DNA of 64,000 nucleotides from Rotaria macrura (Eukaryota > Rotifera > Eurotatoria > Philodinida > Philodinidae), in the NCBI GenBank assembly GCA_900239685.1, contig OENT01000525.1:39788-103787 (forward strand), read 5' to 3'. The notes under the pieces were generated by a model, which had not been told where the DNA came from, searched no databases, and was given only the letters and a program-made list of their open reading frames with translations. Positions 52,407-64,000 of this stretch are shown here, piece by piece. Positions within the stretch are counted from its first letter, which is position 1; each line of letters starts with the position of its first letter. Position numbers and translations under genes: made by a program.

Positions 52407-55172
52407 ATGGATGATCCATCGTTATTACCTTTTTTAAATAATAATAATAATAATAATGGGAATGGACATCATTATTCAATTCTTCTGGATGATGAAATTG
52501 AACATGAAGAAGATGAATTAGATGAAGATGAAGTTGATGATGACGATATTTTACAAAATTACGATCAAATTCAACAATATCCAGAAGATGAAATCGATGA
52601 AGATGAAATAGAAGAAGATGATATTGACGATGAAGATAATCAAGACGAACAAGAACTTCTCATAGCACAACCTCCTCCACCACCACAACAACAACAAACA
52701 ATACAATCAGAACGTGGCGGTCGTCGAAAAGGTGTGCCACGTCGTTTACAGTTGTCTCCACAAATCATCAAAGGCCCAACCCCACAACAACGTCTAATAC
52801 CATTATCATTATCAAAATCTTCATCTAGTGTTCATCATCATGAACAACCAATATTAACATCTGATCAAGAAGATCTGAACGAAAATAATGAGAATCATAT
52901 CGATGAATATTATAATGATAAACAAAAAAGTTCTTTACAATTAGATTTACTATCATCGAGACATTTAATTGATAATAATAATATTAATCAAGATGATTAC
53001 GATGAAAACAATAATAATAATAATTATAATGATGATGAAAATATTTTAGAAATAGTTGATGATATTCTAGCTGATATTGTTACAAATATTGTTCAAGATA
53101 TACGACAACAACGACAGAAAAATTTTACACAACTTCAACGACAACCACAACCAATAAATAATAGTAAAACAAACGGTTATGCCAATCATAAACAATCAAC
53201 AAATGGTTTGAAAAAATCTTTCAATAAACAAGAAACAAAAATTGCAAATGGAAAACATAATTTGAATGATTCTACTTCATTGAACAAGTAAATTTTTTTG
53301 CTTCATTATTCTAAATTATGAATATGTCGAAAGAGAAATCAATCGTTCGATTTTAACTATAGAATTGGAACGATTTGAGTAAGAACTCATTTGTGGTCGT
53401 TATATTCAGAGAGAGAGAGAAGATCGTATCAATCTTTTGTTGAGTTATGAATGGGGAAACACAAAGTTTTAAGACAAGAGAAAACTATAATTTCACTTAT
53501 GAGAAATGCATTCGAATCTTAGTTTTATTATCATAAGAAAGAGACTGTCTATGTTATATTTTCTCATGCGATTTCATTCTTTATCGATGTCACTCAAAGG
53601 AACTTATTCTTAATTTATATTCGATCAGTAAAATTTTCATTGAAATCTTCTTTTTCTTGTTTGCAATCATGGCAAATAACATTTAGAAGATCTAAATCAA
53701 ATTAATTAACTTCTAAATTTTTACTGAACAATTTAACATCGACATAGCTAAGTAGTTAAATTGAATTTGATTCTTAGCAAAAGAAAACTTAACTTTACGA
53801 CATTTGTTTAAAATGAAAAAGTTTATTTTCTACAAAAACTACTTGCATCTATAAAGAATCCATACAAATATCTCATGTGTATTCATGAATGAAACCTTGT
53901 ACGATTTTTTTTTGTAGTAAAGAAAAAAAAACGTTTTGTTTGCCAATTGATAAAAATTTAAAACGAATGTTTACTTATTTAGCATAAAATCATCTAAATC
54001 TGAATCTCAACAATCATTATCATCATCGAAATTAACTGACTCATCAACATTATTTAATGAATTTACTAAAATGATGCATCTAAATTCTCAACAACAATTA
54101 GTCAAACATAAACATTCGTCAGCATCATCATTTTCTTCTCCGCCATCAACTAAACGGCAAAAAACATCTGAATCATTATCAGCATCACAACCAACGACAC
54201 CATTATCACTACAACAACAACATCAACAACTTCTATGGCAAATGACACAACAATTAATGATGTCAGGACAATCTACTGATATAGATAGTTCATCATTACT
54301 TAAGCAACAACTACTGGGCTTAACGTTACCAGGTACAGTACCAAAACGAGTCGGTCGTCCACCGAAACAGCAATCACAGCCACAAATAATGCGTTCAAGT
54401 ACGAATATGATACCACCAACATCTCATTCATCATCGAATCCTTCGTCACCATACGAACGAGGTAATTTTGCACCAAGACGTCGCGGAAGACCACCAAAAT
54501 ATGTTACTGATCGTGGAGCAATATCAGGCCTATCATCACATGATCTTGATCCATCATCGTACGATCAATTACTTGCTGCTATTGAAAATAGTGTTACAGG
54601 AAATGCAACACGGACATCATCGGCAGCCTTTCAATCAGCTCTTGCATCTATGCTTGGACATCAATCAGGTTTATCAATACCATCAGTTATACCTCCACCT
54701 CCGGCGCCGCCTGCAGCTAGAAAGTAGGTTTTCAATTTTTTTTTCTTCAAAACAAAATCTAATTTGAAAAAACCAAATCATCAATATGTTTTCATTGATT
54801 TTTAGTGGTGGAACAGCATCAATGGTTAAACAGTCAGCTGGACTAACACGTCATAGTTTACCAGCATCATCTAATGCTTCTAAATTATCACATGCTACAG
54901 GAAGTACAGGTAATGGACTTGACATGTCATTAATGGCAACGAAAAAACGTGGTCCTGGTCGACCACCTAAAAGTCATATTGCACTTGATTCTCATCAAGT
55001 TCTACAAGCAACAAAACGAATGAATTCGTCTTCATCATTATCAACTAATTCTACGACTAATAATAATAATAATAATAATAATTTTCCACCAACCATGGTT
55101 CCATCATCACCAACATCATTTAACTTAAATGCTGCCTTTGTTGATATGCTACAACAGCAGCATCAACATTAG
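52407..55172 (+). CDS. Three-AT-hook nuclear protein with acidic N-terminus
   Basis: Probable chromatin or transcription factor that binds AT-rich minor grooves. Three exons, 52407-53287, 53983-54723 and 54806-55172, join in phase (AA/C and AA/T codons) for 662 residues. Residues about 27-85 are almost wholly Asp/Glu, followed by a Pro/Gln run and Ser/Asn/Gln-rich disorder. An amphipathic segment EIVDDILADIVTNIVQDI lies near 219-236. AT-hooks, each with the GRP core: KRVGRPPKQ (415-423), RRRGRPPKY (459-467) and KRGPGRPPK (588-596). Residues 700 and beyond are absent, so no PHD, bromodomain or methyl-CpG domain is seen in this reading. The start is the first in-frame ATG of the exon; further 5' exons cannot be excluded. 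Not matched to a named family. Confidence 0.85.
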
Positions 55173-56861
55173 AACAAAACTAAAGAAACAAATCTATACA
55201 TATTAAATTAAACTGATACTATTTTCGTTTTTGTTTTCATTGAATCTAACGACGTGCGCGTGCTTCCATGTAGTCTCCGTCCTTTTCATTATATTCATTC
55301 CTCAGATATTTCTTTCTCGCGTTTTGTTTCTGACCATTCCATGGTTTCTGTTGCCAGATCTTATTATGTAGAATAGTGTCTCATGCTTTTCATATATATG
55401 TCCTTGTGTGTGTGTGTCTGTGTACCTATGTTTGTGTTTTTCTTCATATGATGATCAAAATCAGTCCCGAGTTGCATTTCTTTTTTCATTTGTCTGATTC
55501 TTTTGAATGGTTGCTAGTGTGTACACTGTCCCGTGTGAATGATACAAAAAAAAAACAAAACGGCGCCGTCCTTACTATCAATTTGATAGTACAAAGTATA
55601 TATATATATATATGTTTGTGTAAATATAGAAAAAAAAAGGATTTTCTTTGTCTGTCTATTATTATTATTATTATTATTATTTCTGTCTATTATTTACTCA
55701 ATCTGTCACTCCCATCACGTACGCGTTGTTTTTTTTTTCTGTTCTTTTTCATTAAATAAGAAAAACAAAGAAAGAATTAATATCATAAAGTATATAATAT
55801 GAAATCTTTCGATTTCTTATGATATTCTTGAATAAATCGTTTTGAACGATAAGTTATATGTCTCATGAAGTTTTGTTTTTCAATGTTTTGCTTTTTGTTT
55901 TCTTTTTTGCTCAAATATAAACGAACCGATTTGTAGAGGAGAAAATTGAAATATTCATAAGTTGTATGGGTTATATGATTTTCATCTTGAAGAACTTTTT
56001 CTTTTTTTGTAAGGAAAACAATTTTCATATCGAAAAATAAACAAAAGATGAAGGACAATTATATTACAAGAATTTTTATTAAACGATTTATTTATTTTGC
56101 TTTTTTTTTCTCCTTCTCCTCTGTAAGTCTTTATAGCATCGATTAAAGATTTTACGATCGAAATCATTCTATATATATATATATATATCTATATATATGT
56201 ATATGTATATTTTCATGTTTCTTACAAATAATGATCTACTATCTTGTGCGAATGTATGTTTAGAATGTTGATCTTCAATTAAGTGGATGAATTTTCTTCA
56301 TACAAGTATATATCAAATAAACTAATCTATATTAACGAATAGCTGAACAAATTACCATAAATCTTTATTAAACAATATCTTTTATGCATCGAAATGAACA
56401 TCTATATTCGTTTTATATATCGTACAAAATAGACGAAGATTAATATCCTTGAATTTATTACTCTTATGCTTCATCACTGTATAAAAGAATAAAAGAATAG
56501 AATACTAAGTCACTCTATTTATGTTTGAAGAGAAACATTGTATCATAATATGTATATGTCTTAAAGACGCATATTGAATCGAAACATATCCTCAAGACAC
56601 ACCTGTACACTCACGTAGATTCGCTTCTAATGTTCGATAAAATTCTCAAACATTAAACTGTACATATTTGCCTTCTTCTCATGTCATTCATAGCGTTTAA
56701 AGACAAGACGAAAAGTAAAGAAAAAAGTCGAGAAAGAAAAAAAAGTTGCAAATGATGAAGAAGCTGTGACATTTGCATTTATTTTCGTCGCCATACTACT
56801 TCATTCTTTTTTTCGTTCCATCGATTGAAATCAATTGTAACTTATTTCTGTTTGACTAAAA
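55173..56861. other. Intergenic region between AT-hook and rhotekin-like genes
   Basis: AT-rich, with TA runs (55595-55614, 56170-56188), an ATT/TTA run at 55657-55681 and possible poly(A) context. Frames up to 127 codons here are low-complexity and unsupported. It contains the 3' UTR of one gene and promoter of the next. Confidence 0.6.
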
Positions 56862-59135
56862 ATGGAACATTGTATGAGCACTCATAACAATAGTGAAAAA
56901 CGAGTAGTTTCGTTCTTTATTTGGGTATGTAAAAATGAAAAAAAAACAATTAATTAAATTTGATTTTCGTGGAAAAAAATAACAGGATCCTGAATTAGAA
57001 CGTAAAATTGATTGTGAAGTTAAGATGATAGATGGAATTAGTAAATTACTCAATGTCGCTACAACACTTGAACAAACAATTGAATGTCATAAAGCTCTTG
57101 TTCTTTCACAACAACGAATGTTAGCATTTATGTCTGAAATACAAAGAAAACAAATGAATTTACTTAAGCATGATAATACAAGGTAAGACGATGAATTTAT
57201 TTTTATTTGTTTTCACTAGGAAATTTAAATGAATATTTAATTTCCAAGTCTTGAACCAACAAAAGCAAGTGTTATTCTATCTGATATTCGTTTACCATTA
57301 GTATGGGCAACTATGAAAGCTAAATCAGGTTGAAATTCTATTTGAATCTAATTATTTGTCATAAATCGATTTTTAACTATCAAATTTAGAACAAAAGAAA
57401 TTTGCTGTTTTTTGTTTGGCACGTATCGGATCGGAAGTAATCGATACGCAAATGAAATTCGTCGATAAAAAATCAACAGAAATACTTTTTACAGATAAAC
57501 TTACCTTGTAAGATTTTTCTTTTTTTGCACTTCCTTTGAATATATAATTTATACTTCTTATTCGAACTATTTTGTCGAAACAAAACAGTGACAATGTTCC
57601 ACATGATTTTCAACTATATTTGGAAATTTATGCATTAAATAAAAGTCTTGCTCTATCATCATCAGCAAAAGATTTTGCCAATCGTTATAGTTATTTTTCT
57701 ACATATGGCTCTCGTCAATCGAAACAAAAACTATCCCAAGTCGATTCAATAAATGTAAGAATTTTGAAAATTTTTAATTGACAAAAACAGCGAAAATGAA
57801 ATTATTTTAGCATAAACTATCGATACAACAAAAATCAAAATTTGTTCTCATTGCTCGAACTGTGTTTACGAAAGAGTCCGTATATAAAATGGCCAAAGTT
57901 CGTTATTTAAAAATGGAACGTTTACATGAAAATTCTCTTATGCAATTACCGATTCATACATCTTTTATTGCATGTTTTATTACTCAGCCATTATGTTACT
58001 CATATCCAGAAATATTTGGTGGCATTTTAGAATGTTCTAATGCACAATATTTGTGTAAAATAACGGCAGGATTTTTAAAAGGTGAAGAAATTGTACAAGA
58101 TGACCTTTCAGATCAACATCGATTTTCCATAGCAATTACATCGGTATGATTGAAATTTTATTAATTAAATCAGAATTTTTTATAATTAGGATACAACTAT
58201 TGAATCAAATAATGATCAATTATCATTTACTATTAATAATCCAGGTTTTAAACAAGAACAATTCTTTACTGAAGATGCATACACATTAAAAAATTGGATT
58301 CGAGCATTAACACAACATATTCTTGATACTCGTATGAATTAAATCTTTTATTGTTCATTCGTTCATTATTTATTGAATATATTGTTTAGACACTTGGGAA
58401 TTATCTTTCGAAAACTCACCTTCCGAACGACATTGTTCTTATCATACGTTAAGTTCATTCCCAAAATCATCGCTCATCGGTAGAAACTTAACTAAAGATC
58501 CTATCTTAAGAACAAAATCTCGATCACTTGGTATGTCATGGGTCAATAACTGTTTTCTTTTTCTATGTTCGATATGAAATTGATTTTTTGGTCGAATCAC
58601 TGAAAAATTCTATGTTCATCGCAGTAGACTCGAGTTTTAGTTTCACTTATATTCATTCTAATGCTATCATAATCATCTTTCATATATCTATGGTTATTAT
58701 CTTGTAAATGTATATGTATTTTATTCTTAATTTGATACATGTCAAGTAGAATAGCTTAGCTGTTTAAGATAAGTGTCGATTTTTAAGACAAACAATCCGA
58801 TTGAATATGATTTGAATAACAAAACAAAGTCAACATAGTAAATAGTTGTCCAGCGTAACAATGAGTTAATTTTAAACTAGAATTTCAGAATGATTAATAT
58901 TTGAGAAAAGATAGATTACACAAGTAGAGAATATAGTCTGATAATCAATAAACAAAACAAAAAAAAATTGTACACGATTATTACTTTAGATAATCTTTAT
59001 CAAGCAACTATGATGTCTCAACCGATGGTAAAAAATACAACTCATCCATCGAATAATCTACTGTATACAATTGATAAATGTAATACGGATAAAGACGATG
59101 AAAGTGAAAGACCCATATATCAAATACGTATATGA
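56862..59135 (+). CDS. RTKN: Rhotekin-like Rho effector
   Basis: Rho-GTP-binding adaptor of the rhotekin/anillin group. Nine exons: 56862-56924, 56986-57182, 57249-57328, 57390-57507, 57589-57754, 57811-58143, 58190-58331, 58390-58530, 58990-59135, for 461 residues in one frame. Residues 22-88 (DPELERKIDCEVKM, GISKLL, MLAFMSEIQRKQ) match the HR1/REM Rho-binding coiled coil of rhotekin. Residues about 92-215 (ILSDIRLPLVW, FAVFCLARIGSEVIDTQM, FQLYLEIYAL) match the anillin-homology region. A PH domain follows to about 365, closing with the typical helix NWIRALTQHI. Exons 8-9 encode a Ser-rich tail with no domain. Human rhotekin is about 100 residues longer. The short first exon is less certain than the rest, and the true 5' end may lie upstream. 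The symbol denotes the family only. Confidence 0.88.
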
Positions 59136-59183
59136 ATTTTCCATTTGTATGTATATTTCTTTTCTTTTTTTTTGCTGCATGCG

Positions 59184-59189
59184 AATAAA
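59184..59189 (+). other. Poly(A) signal AATAAA for rhotekin-like gene
   Basis: AATAAA about 50 bases after the TGA stop. Confidence 0.65.
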
Positions 59190-61947
59190 AACAAAGCATA
59201 AGGATGTTTGGTTGATATCATAAATTTGAATTCTCTATCGAAACGAAAACTATAATTCTATTTCGTTGCATTGAATAAATACTAAATTCGAATAAGAAGA
59301 AGACAAGGTAGGAATATCATATGACGATCATTTCATTTCATAATAAACAAGCTGTTTCCAATAGTTCTTATTTTTCACTCGATGAAGATAATAATAAAAC
59401 AGAATTCAATTTAATAAGATATCAAATTTCAATCAATATATTTCATCATTTAAAATATAAATAGATAGATAAATGATTATTTTTTTTTTATTAATATGTA
59501 ATGTGATCTTTAGATTCTAAAATTATTTTTCTTTTTTTGTAAATTCTTTAACAAATTTTTACATTACTCATGTTTTAGTGTATTCACTCATTGACATTTT
59601 GTACTACTCTCAAACGGATGTTAACGGTTGTTTTTCCCTTCCGTAAATCTTTTACGATGACTACATATTTGAAGCGACTAATAATGAACTTTGACAATGA
59701 AACTTGATCGTGATTATCCCTGCCTATTTATACTAAAACTTTCAATTCTGAACATGAACACGATCCTATCTGTGCATGTGGTTCTTTTCTGCATTCACAT
59801 TATCTTAACAATTGATTATTCCTTCATTTCTTTCGTCGGAAAATGAAGATAGCAGATATATTCCATTCGATACGATGGATTTAAATAATTGAAGGTTGTC
59901 AATTTCTACTGATTGTAATAGTTTCTCAAATATCACATCTAGAAGCAAAAAGTCTTACAAAAACACTAATAATCAATAGAATTATGTAGCATTTATCATG
60001 CCAGTCACGCCTATCGATCTTCTGCTGTCACACAAACAACCCTTCTCTTGGATGCACTGAAATAAGTACAACATTAAAACACTGCTCGTGTGAGTAATAC
60101 GACGATAATAGGTCATTTATTACTTGTCTTCGTCTTCTCAGTTGAACTCGTTTACATCGATGTTCAACAACACTCATCTTGAATCTAATTATTCAAATTG
60201 CAAATTCAAGAATACATTGGTCTACTCAATGTTGTAATCAACAATACAGTCGTTCAAAGAATTGCTTCTGATATTTCTTTCTAGTATTTATTCTTGATTT
60301 CAATTAACGCTTAAAATACTCATGCTCGCATATAATATATTGGATTCCCATGCACAACATATCTTGTTGATGTTATCTCATTAAATATCATTATTCATCG
60401 TTTGCAATCGATGATCGTCTTTCAGATCTTTATTTTTCATACGAACATGGCAGATCCGATAGTCTTACGTTCTAAGGACCAAACCGTGGTACCACAGCAC
60501 GCTAGCGAAGTACTGTGTCATTCACTAGTTACAATCAAGTCGTTCATTGTCATTTGTCATACCAGCACTTACGATACTCTATCTTAGATGTGTTGAATTG
60601 GGTGTTGTCGGAGAAGAATAACTCAGTCATACTCTAGTAAAGAACAAGGTAAAATAACATTTGTTATCAATATTTGTGCTGTCAATTCGTTCTTTTTGAG
60701 TAGACATTCACAACAATCGACCTCGGATCTAACGCCGTTGGCAATACACAAGTACTACATTTGACTAATGCCTTTAGAAAAAAACACAGTAGTAGATGAT
60801 TGACTAGTCCGTTCTATCTCATCTGTATGGATTTTTTTACATGGAATTTTATCAAGGGATCTGTGAAATGATTGCATGCACGTGTGCACGTGATCCCATT
60901 ACATGACTGAATACCGAAAGACCTGATTACGAAAACTCTAAAAAGTACATAAGTACTAAAAAAAAAACAAGAGCCAGCAACTCAACAAAGTAAGAACTTG
61001 AATATCTTGTGGCTATACAAAAATTATGACGAAGAACATACTCCTCTACACAACAAATCAATCGTTATGTTTTCTATCGATCAACTTGCTCAAATACTTG
61101 TTACATGAAATGTATTTTCACTTCAATTTCAATACTTCAACTTTGTCTTGTATAGAAATTCAATACTATCTATCTTCAGTTGTGAAAAAGATCTTATTTT
61201 CTAAAAATAAATGACTATTGTATCAAGTATGACATGTATTCAAATCACTTGATCATAGTTAATTGGTAAAACATGCTATAAATATGATAATATGAAAACA
61301 AATCAAAGAAAATCTATTTATTTTTGAAGCTTATTATGATATTTTTTCCCTTGATAATCATCAATGATAATTTCTTCATATAAATTGAATTTTATTATTA
61401 TAATCCTACATTCATTCACTCTAATACTATCTTAACATCATGAAAATATCATCTGTGTATTATTTTCATTGTCATCCGTATCGTGTTTCATGTTTTAAGA
61501 AAAAACAATGAAGTCATTGATTTTTCTATTCACTATAACATGTAACGAGTTATTGGATGATTACTTTGATTTACATTTTTTTTATAATAGAATTATGTTA
61601 ATCCGATAATAACATGATCGCGTGTATGTTTCCTATGCATTATGGATGTCTGTGTGCTTGCAGGCATATCGTATACTGATTGACTACGCCCCATATTATT
61701 GGTTGTTCTCAGCAGGTGCCCCGGAAATATCGATTGAAAGAGCAAGAAAAAATGAGGAAAAATCAATCTATTGTGACAAACAATGAAAAAAAGAACCCAA
61801 CGTCAATGTCCTCCACTATATTGCATTCAACAATAATGAATTCTACTAAATACAATCATACGCATTGATCATCATATATGTGTTTACTTATTTATTTAAA
61901 AGCGATACGACTATATCAACCGAGAAAACAATCAATTGAATTTCGAG
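59190..61947. other. Upstream region of the homeobox gene
   Basis: About 2.8 kb, AT-rich. It carries a paired E-box (60879-60892) and no gene that I can support; frames at 60402-60587, 61026-61214 and 61680-61868 look random. Developmental homeobox genes often have regulatory DNA upstream, so this is the place to look for enhancers. Confidence 0.5.
60879..60892. promoter_or_regulatory. Two CACGTG E-boxes two bases apart
   Basis: CACGTG at 60879-60884 and again at 60887-60892, about 1.06 kb upstream of the homeobox ATG. CACGTG is the canonical bHLH/bHLH-PAS site. Function here is inference. Confidence 0.3.
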
Positions 61948-62888
61948 ATGTTTAATAATAAAAATGATAATTGTTGTTCTTCTTCCCCAATAACAATAAT
62001 ATGCTCGTCATCTTCTTCTTTTCATGACGATATTCAACAAGTAACAACACATAAAATTAAACCAAAACGTCATCGAACCCGTTTTACACCAATACAATTG
62101 AATGAACTCGAAAGATTATTTAGTAGAACTCATTATCCAGATAATTTTATGCGTGAAGAATTAGCTACACGTATCCATCTGTCAGAATCTCGAGTTCAGG
62201 TAGTCTCTGTTCTTTAGTCATTTACATAACTACAGAACGGTTCTATTACATTTTTTTTCTTTTCATATTTAGGTATGGTTTCAAAATCGTCGAGCAAAAT
62301 GGAAAAAACGTAAAGAAAATACGAATTTCTATCCACAAAGTTCGCAATTACAACATCCTCAATCTTTTAGTTCATATGAATTTTTAAAACATGCATCAAT
62401 CGATGAACAACGACCGTTGACAACATTACCACGATCAAATTTTTACAATCATTCACATTGGAAATGCTCGACAACTAATAATAATTTCAATCGATTCTCT
62501 TTCTCATCAACGAAATCATCACAGGTAGTTAACAAATCACATAAATAGTCTAATTTTGAATTTACAACAAAAAATCATCCTTTAGCCCGATCAAACATAC
62601 ATGCCATATTTGTATTCATCAAATTCCAAGACTGTTTATATGGATATGTTTCGGTCATCTTCTTCACTCTTTTCTACGTGTTTACCATCATTAATTAATA
62701 TCAATCCAATGCCTTCGTCATCATCATATGTATCATCGCATAATGAATCGTATCCTTCAGCATCTACGACGATTTCAACGCATATGCTAACAGATCCTGA
62801 TGAATATATTTTACGTGGCTCACATATTACGAATGTGGGACGTACAGCTGTGGAACATCAAGTCGAGCACAATAATAATTATACTTAG
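61948..62888 (+). CDS. otp: Orthopedia-like paired-class homeobox transcription factor
   Basis: DNA-binding neural patterning factor. Three exons, 61948-62199, 62273-62524 and 62586-62888, encode 268 residues. The homeodomain spans residues 39-98 ([56 protein letters not shown]). [15 protein letters not shown] and HYPD-FMREEL are Orthopedia signatures; about 51 of 60 residues agree with my recollection of vertebrate OTP. Gln88 is homeodomain position 50 and Asn89 position 51. The intron between positions 46 and 47 is the classic paired-class site. There is no paired box. The C-terminal tail (Ser/Tyr-rich, ending HNNNYT) shows no clear OAR motif. The start is the first in-frame ATG; the frame is open a little upstream. 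Confidence 0.92.
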
Positions 62889-62940
62889 CTGTCTTTCATT
62901 AATAATATTAATGGCACGAATGTGCGACACAGCTAACATC

Positions 62941-62946
62941 AATAAA
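62941..62946 (+). other. Poly(A) signal AATAAA for homeobox gene
   Basis: AATAAA about 53 bases after the TAG stop. Confidence 0.6.
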
Positions 62947-63577
62947 CAAGTGACATTCGACATCGAGGATATGAGTGAATGATTGAATCAGTTTTATTGA
63001 TTTTGAAAAAACATTGAAATAATTTCTGTTCGTTGATTGCTAACAAGTTTTAATAACAAGTATGAATTGATATTGAATACAACATGAAAGACAGTTACTA
63101 CGAAACTAACGATTGCAACAAGAAAAAATATGTCATAGTTGGATTCTCATAATTCAAAGAAGCTAGATATTTGTTTCATTGGAAAAAGAATCGGTAGTAC
63201 AAACGTCAATTTAGTGTCCATTCTAAGTTTAACTGTCATGAAAATTGATCAATAATATTACAGACATGATTTGATACGAAAAATAATCATTTTATTTTAT
63301 TAGTTTAATAAAACGAAATAATAATTGAATACAGAGTTACCCTAAAATTATTATAAACATTCATGTATTATTCAGAAATATCTCGTTCGCTGCATATGTT
63401 CGATGGCTCGTTACGACTAAGCAATAATACAATTTTCAACAATGCTACCATGATAAATATGGAGCGCTAGTTACGATTAAAAAAGAAAGAACAGTCTACC
63501 ATTATCATTGCTCGTCGTCCATATATATTATAATGTCAAAGTCAATAAACTATGAATCATTTTTATATTCCTTCAAG
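62947..63577. other. Convergent intergenic region
   Basis: Shared 3' flank of the homeobox gene and the LicD-family gene, AT-rich, no gene seen. A minus-strand AATAAA-rich patch near 63290-63310 could end the LicD transcript. Confidence 0.5.
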
Positions 63578-64000
63578 TTATTTAGCACCGACCCAACTAC
63601 CGTTCACGCACTTCGTATCAGACTTTGTTAGAGCACTAGAACCGTACAAAATCGATACGAGTTTTTCCGGTTCGGCTGGACATAAGATTTTGATTTCACT
63701 AAAATAACATGTTTTCAATGGATATGTCCAACTTCTTGGATATGATAGCCATTGATAATTTGCATTGTAGACGCTTAGATTTTTGGATAATTTGTTTTGC
63801 TTCGATTGGTTTCGATTAAGCGGATCGAAATCATATCCAGGAAAAATGTCAACATGATAGTTAGTTTCTTGATGGATGAATCTCGCATTGGGCGCTACGA
63901 AATGAACTCCTTGTTGACGAAAATAAGAACGATTATTTTTATCAACAATTTGCCATTGTGGTTGAACTTTGATATGATAGATTGAAGAAAAATTCGATTG
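63578..64000 (-). CDS. LicD/fukutin-related family protein, C-terminal part
   Basis: Minus-strand frame open from the window edge to TAA at 63578-63580, 140 residues with no ATG. It reads HVDIFPGYDFDPL, then SYPRSWTYPLKTCYFSEIK, ILCPAEPEKLVSILYG and TKCVNGSWV. The metal-binding-like H-x-D-I-F-P, the tryptophan before PL-x-x-C and the CP-x-x-P-E-K-x2-x-x-LYG block are the pattern I associate with the LicD/FKTN/FKRP group. These act in the secretory pathway on phosphorylated sugars or alcohols such as phosphocholine or ribitol phosphate. The substrate cannot be told. The gene converges on the homeobox gene and its 5' part lies beyond the window. Confidence 0.72.
   Translation of the reverse strand, partial: QSNFSSIYHIKVQPQWQIVDKNNRSYFRQQGVHFVAPNARFIHQETNYHVDIFPGYDFDPLNRNQSKQNKLSKNLSVYNANYQWLSYPRSWTYPLKTCYFSEIKILCPAEPEKLVSILYGSSALTKSDTKCVNGSWVGAK

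Overview
This window looks like nuclear DNA of an invertebrate animal. Coding sequence is split by GT-AG introns, many only 50-100 bases long, in an AT-rich background (roughly 70 percent A+T by eye) full of TA and homopolymer runs. The gene set is metazoan: an ARF6-like GTPase, the axonemal dynein factor DNAI7/CASC1, a neuronal calcium sensor, a rhotekin-like Rho effector, an Orthopedia-type homeobox gene and a LicD/fukutin-type enzyme. Short introns, asparagine/glutamine-rich proteins and a FLYWCH-bearing transposon relic would suit a rotifer, but that is a weak inference.

Layout. At 1-1380 (minus) is the ARF6-like gene, lacking only its last few codons. It stands head-to-head, 334 bases apart, with DNAI7 (plus, 18 exons, 1715-33130). 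DNAI7 intron 2 holds an antisense tRNA-Leu(UAG). Intron 8 holds a 1.25-kb element with 31-base terminal inverted repeats. The 19-kb intron 13 contains two antisense protein-coding units (11135-20430 and 25597-26757) that encode low-complexity, tyrosine-motif scaffold-like proteins, possibly parts of one gene.

From 33.1 to 42.2 kb there is no intact gene. The region is rich in transposon remains: a 711-base Mutator-like element with 9-base target duplications and a decayed FLYWCH zinc finger, a GC-rich run of hairpins at 35.5-35.7 kb, and a 1.03-kb hAT-like element. A four-EF-hand neuronal calcium sensor follows (42249-44887, minus), then about 7.5 kb of unassigned DNA.

The right end carries a three-AT-hook chromatin protein (52407-55172, plus), a rhotekin-like gene (56862-59135, plus), an Orthopedia-like homeobox gene (61948-62888, plus) and, convergent with it, the 3' end of a LicD-family gene (63578-64000, minus). 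The LicD reading frame has no ATG inside the window.

All exon structures were built by eye from reading frame, splice-site consensus and protein similarity. No alignment or transcript data were available. The genes do not form one pathway. The one thematic link is that a nested protein inside the dynein-assembly gene carries peptides resembling dynein light chain LC8 ligands.
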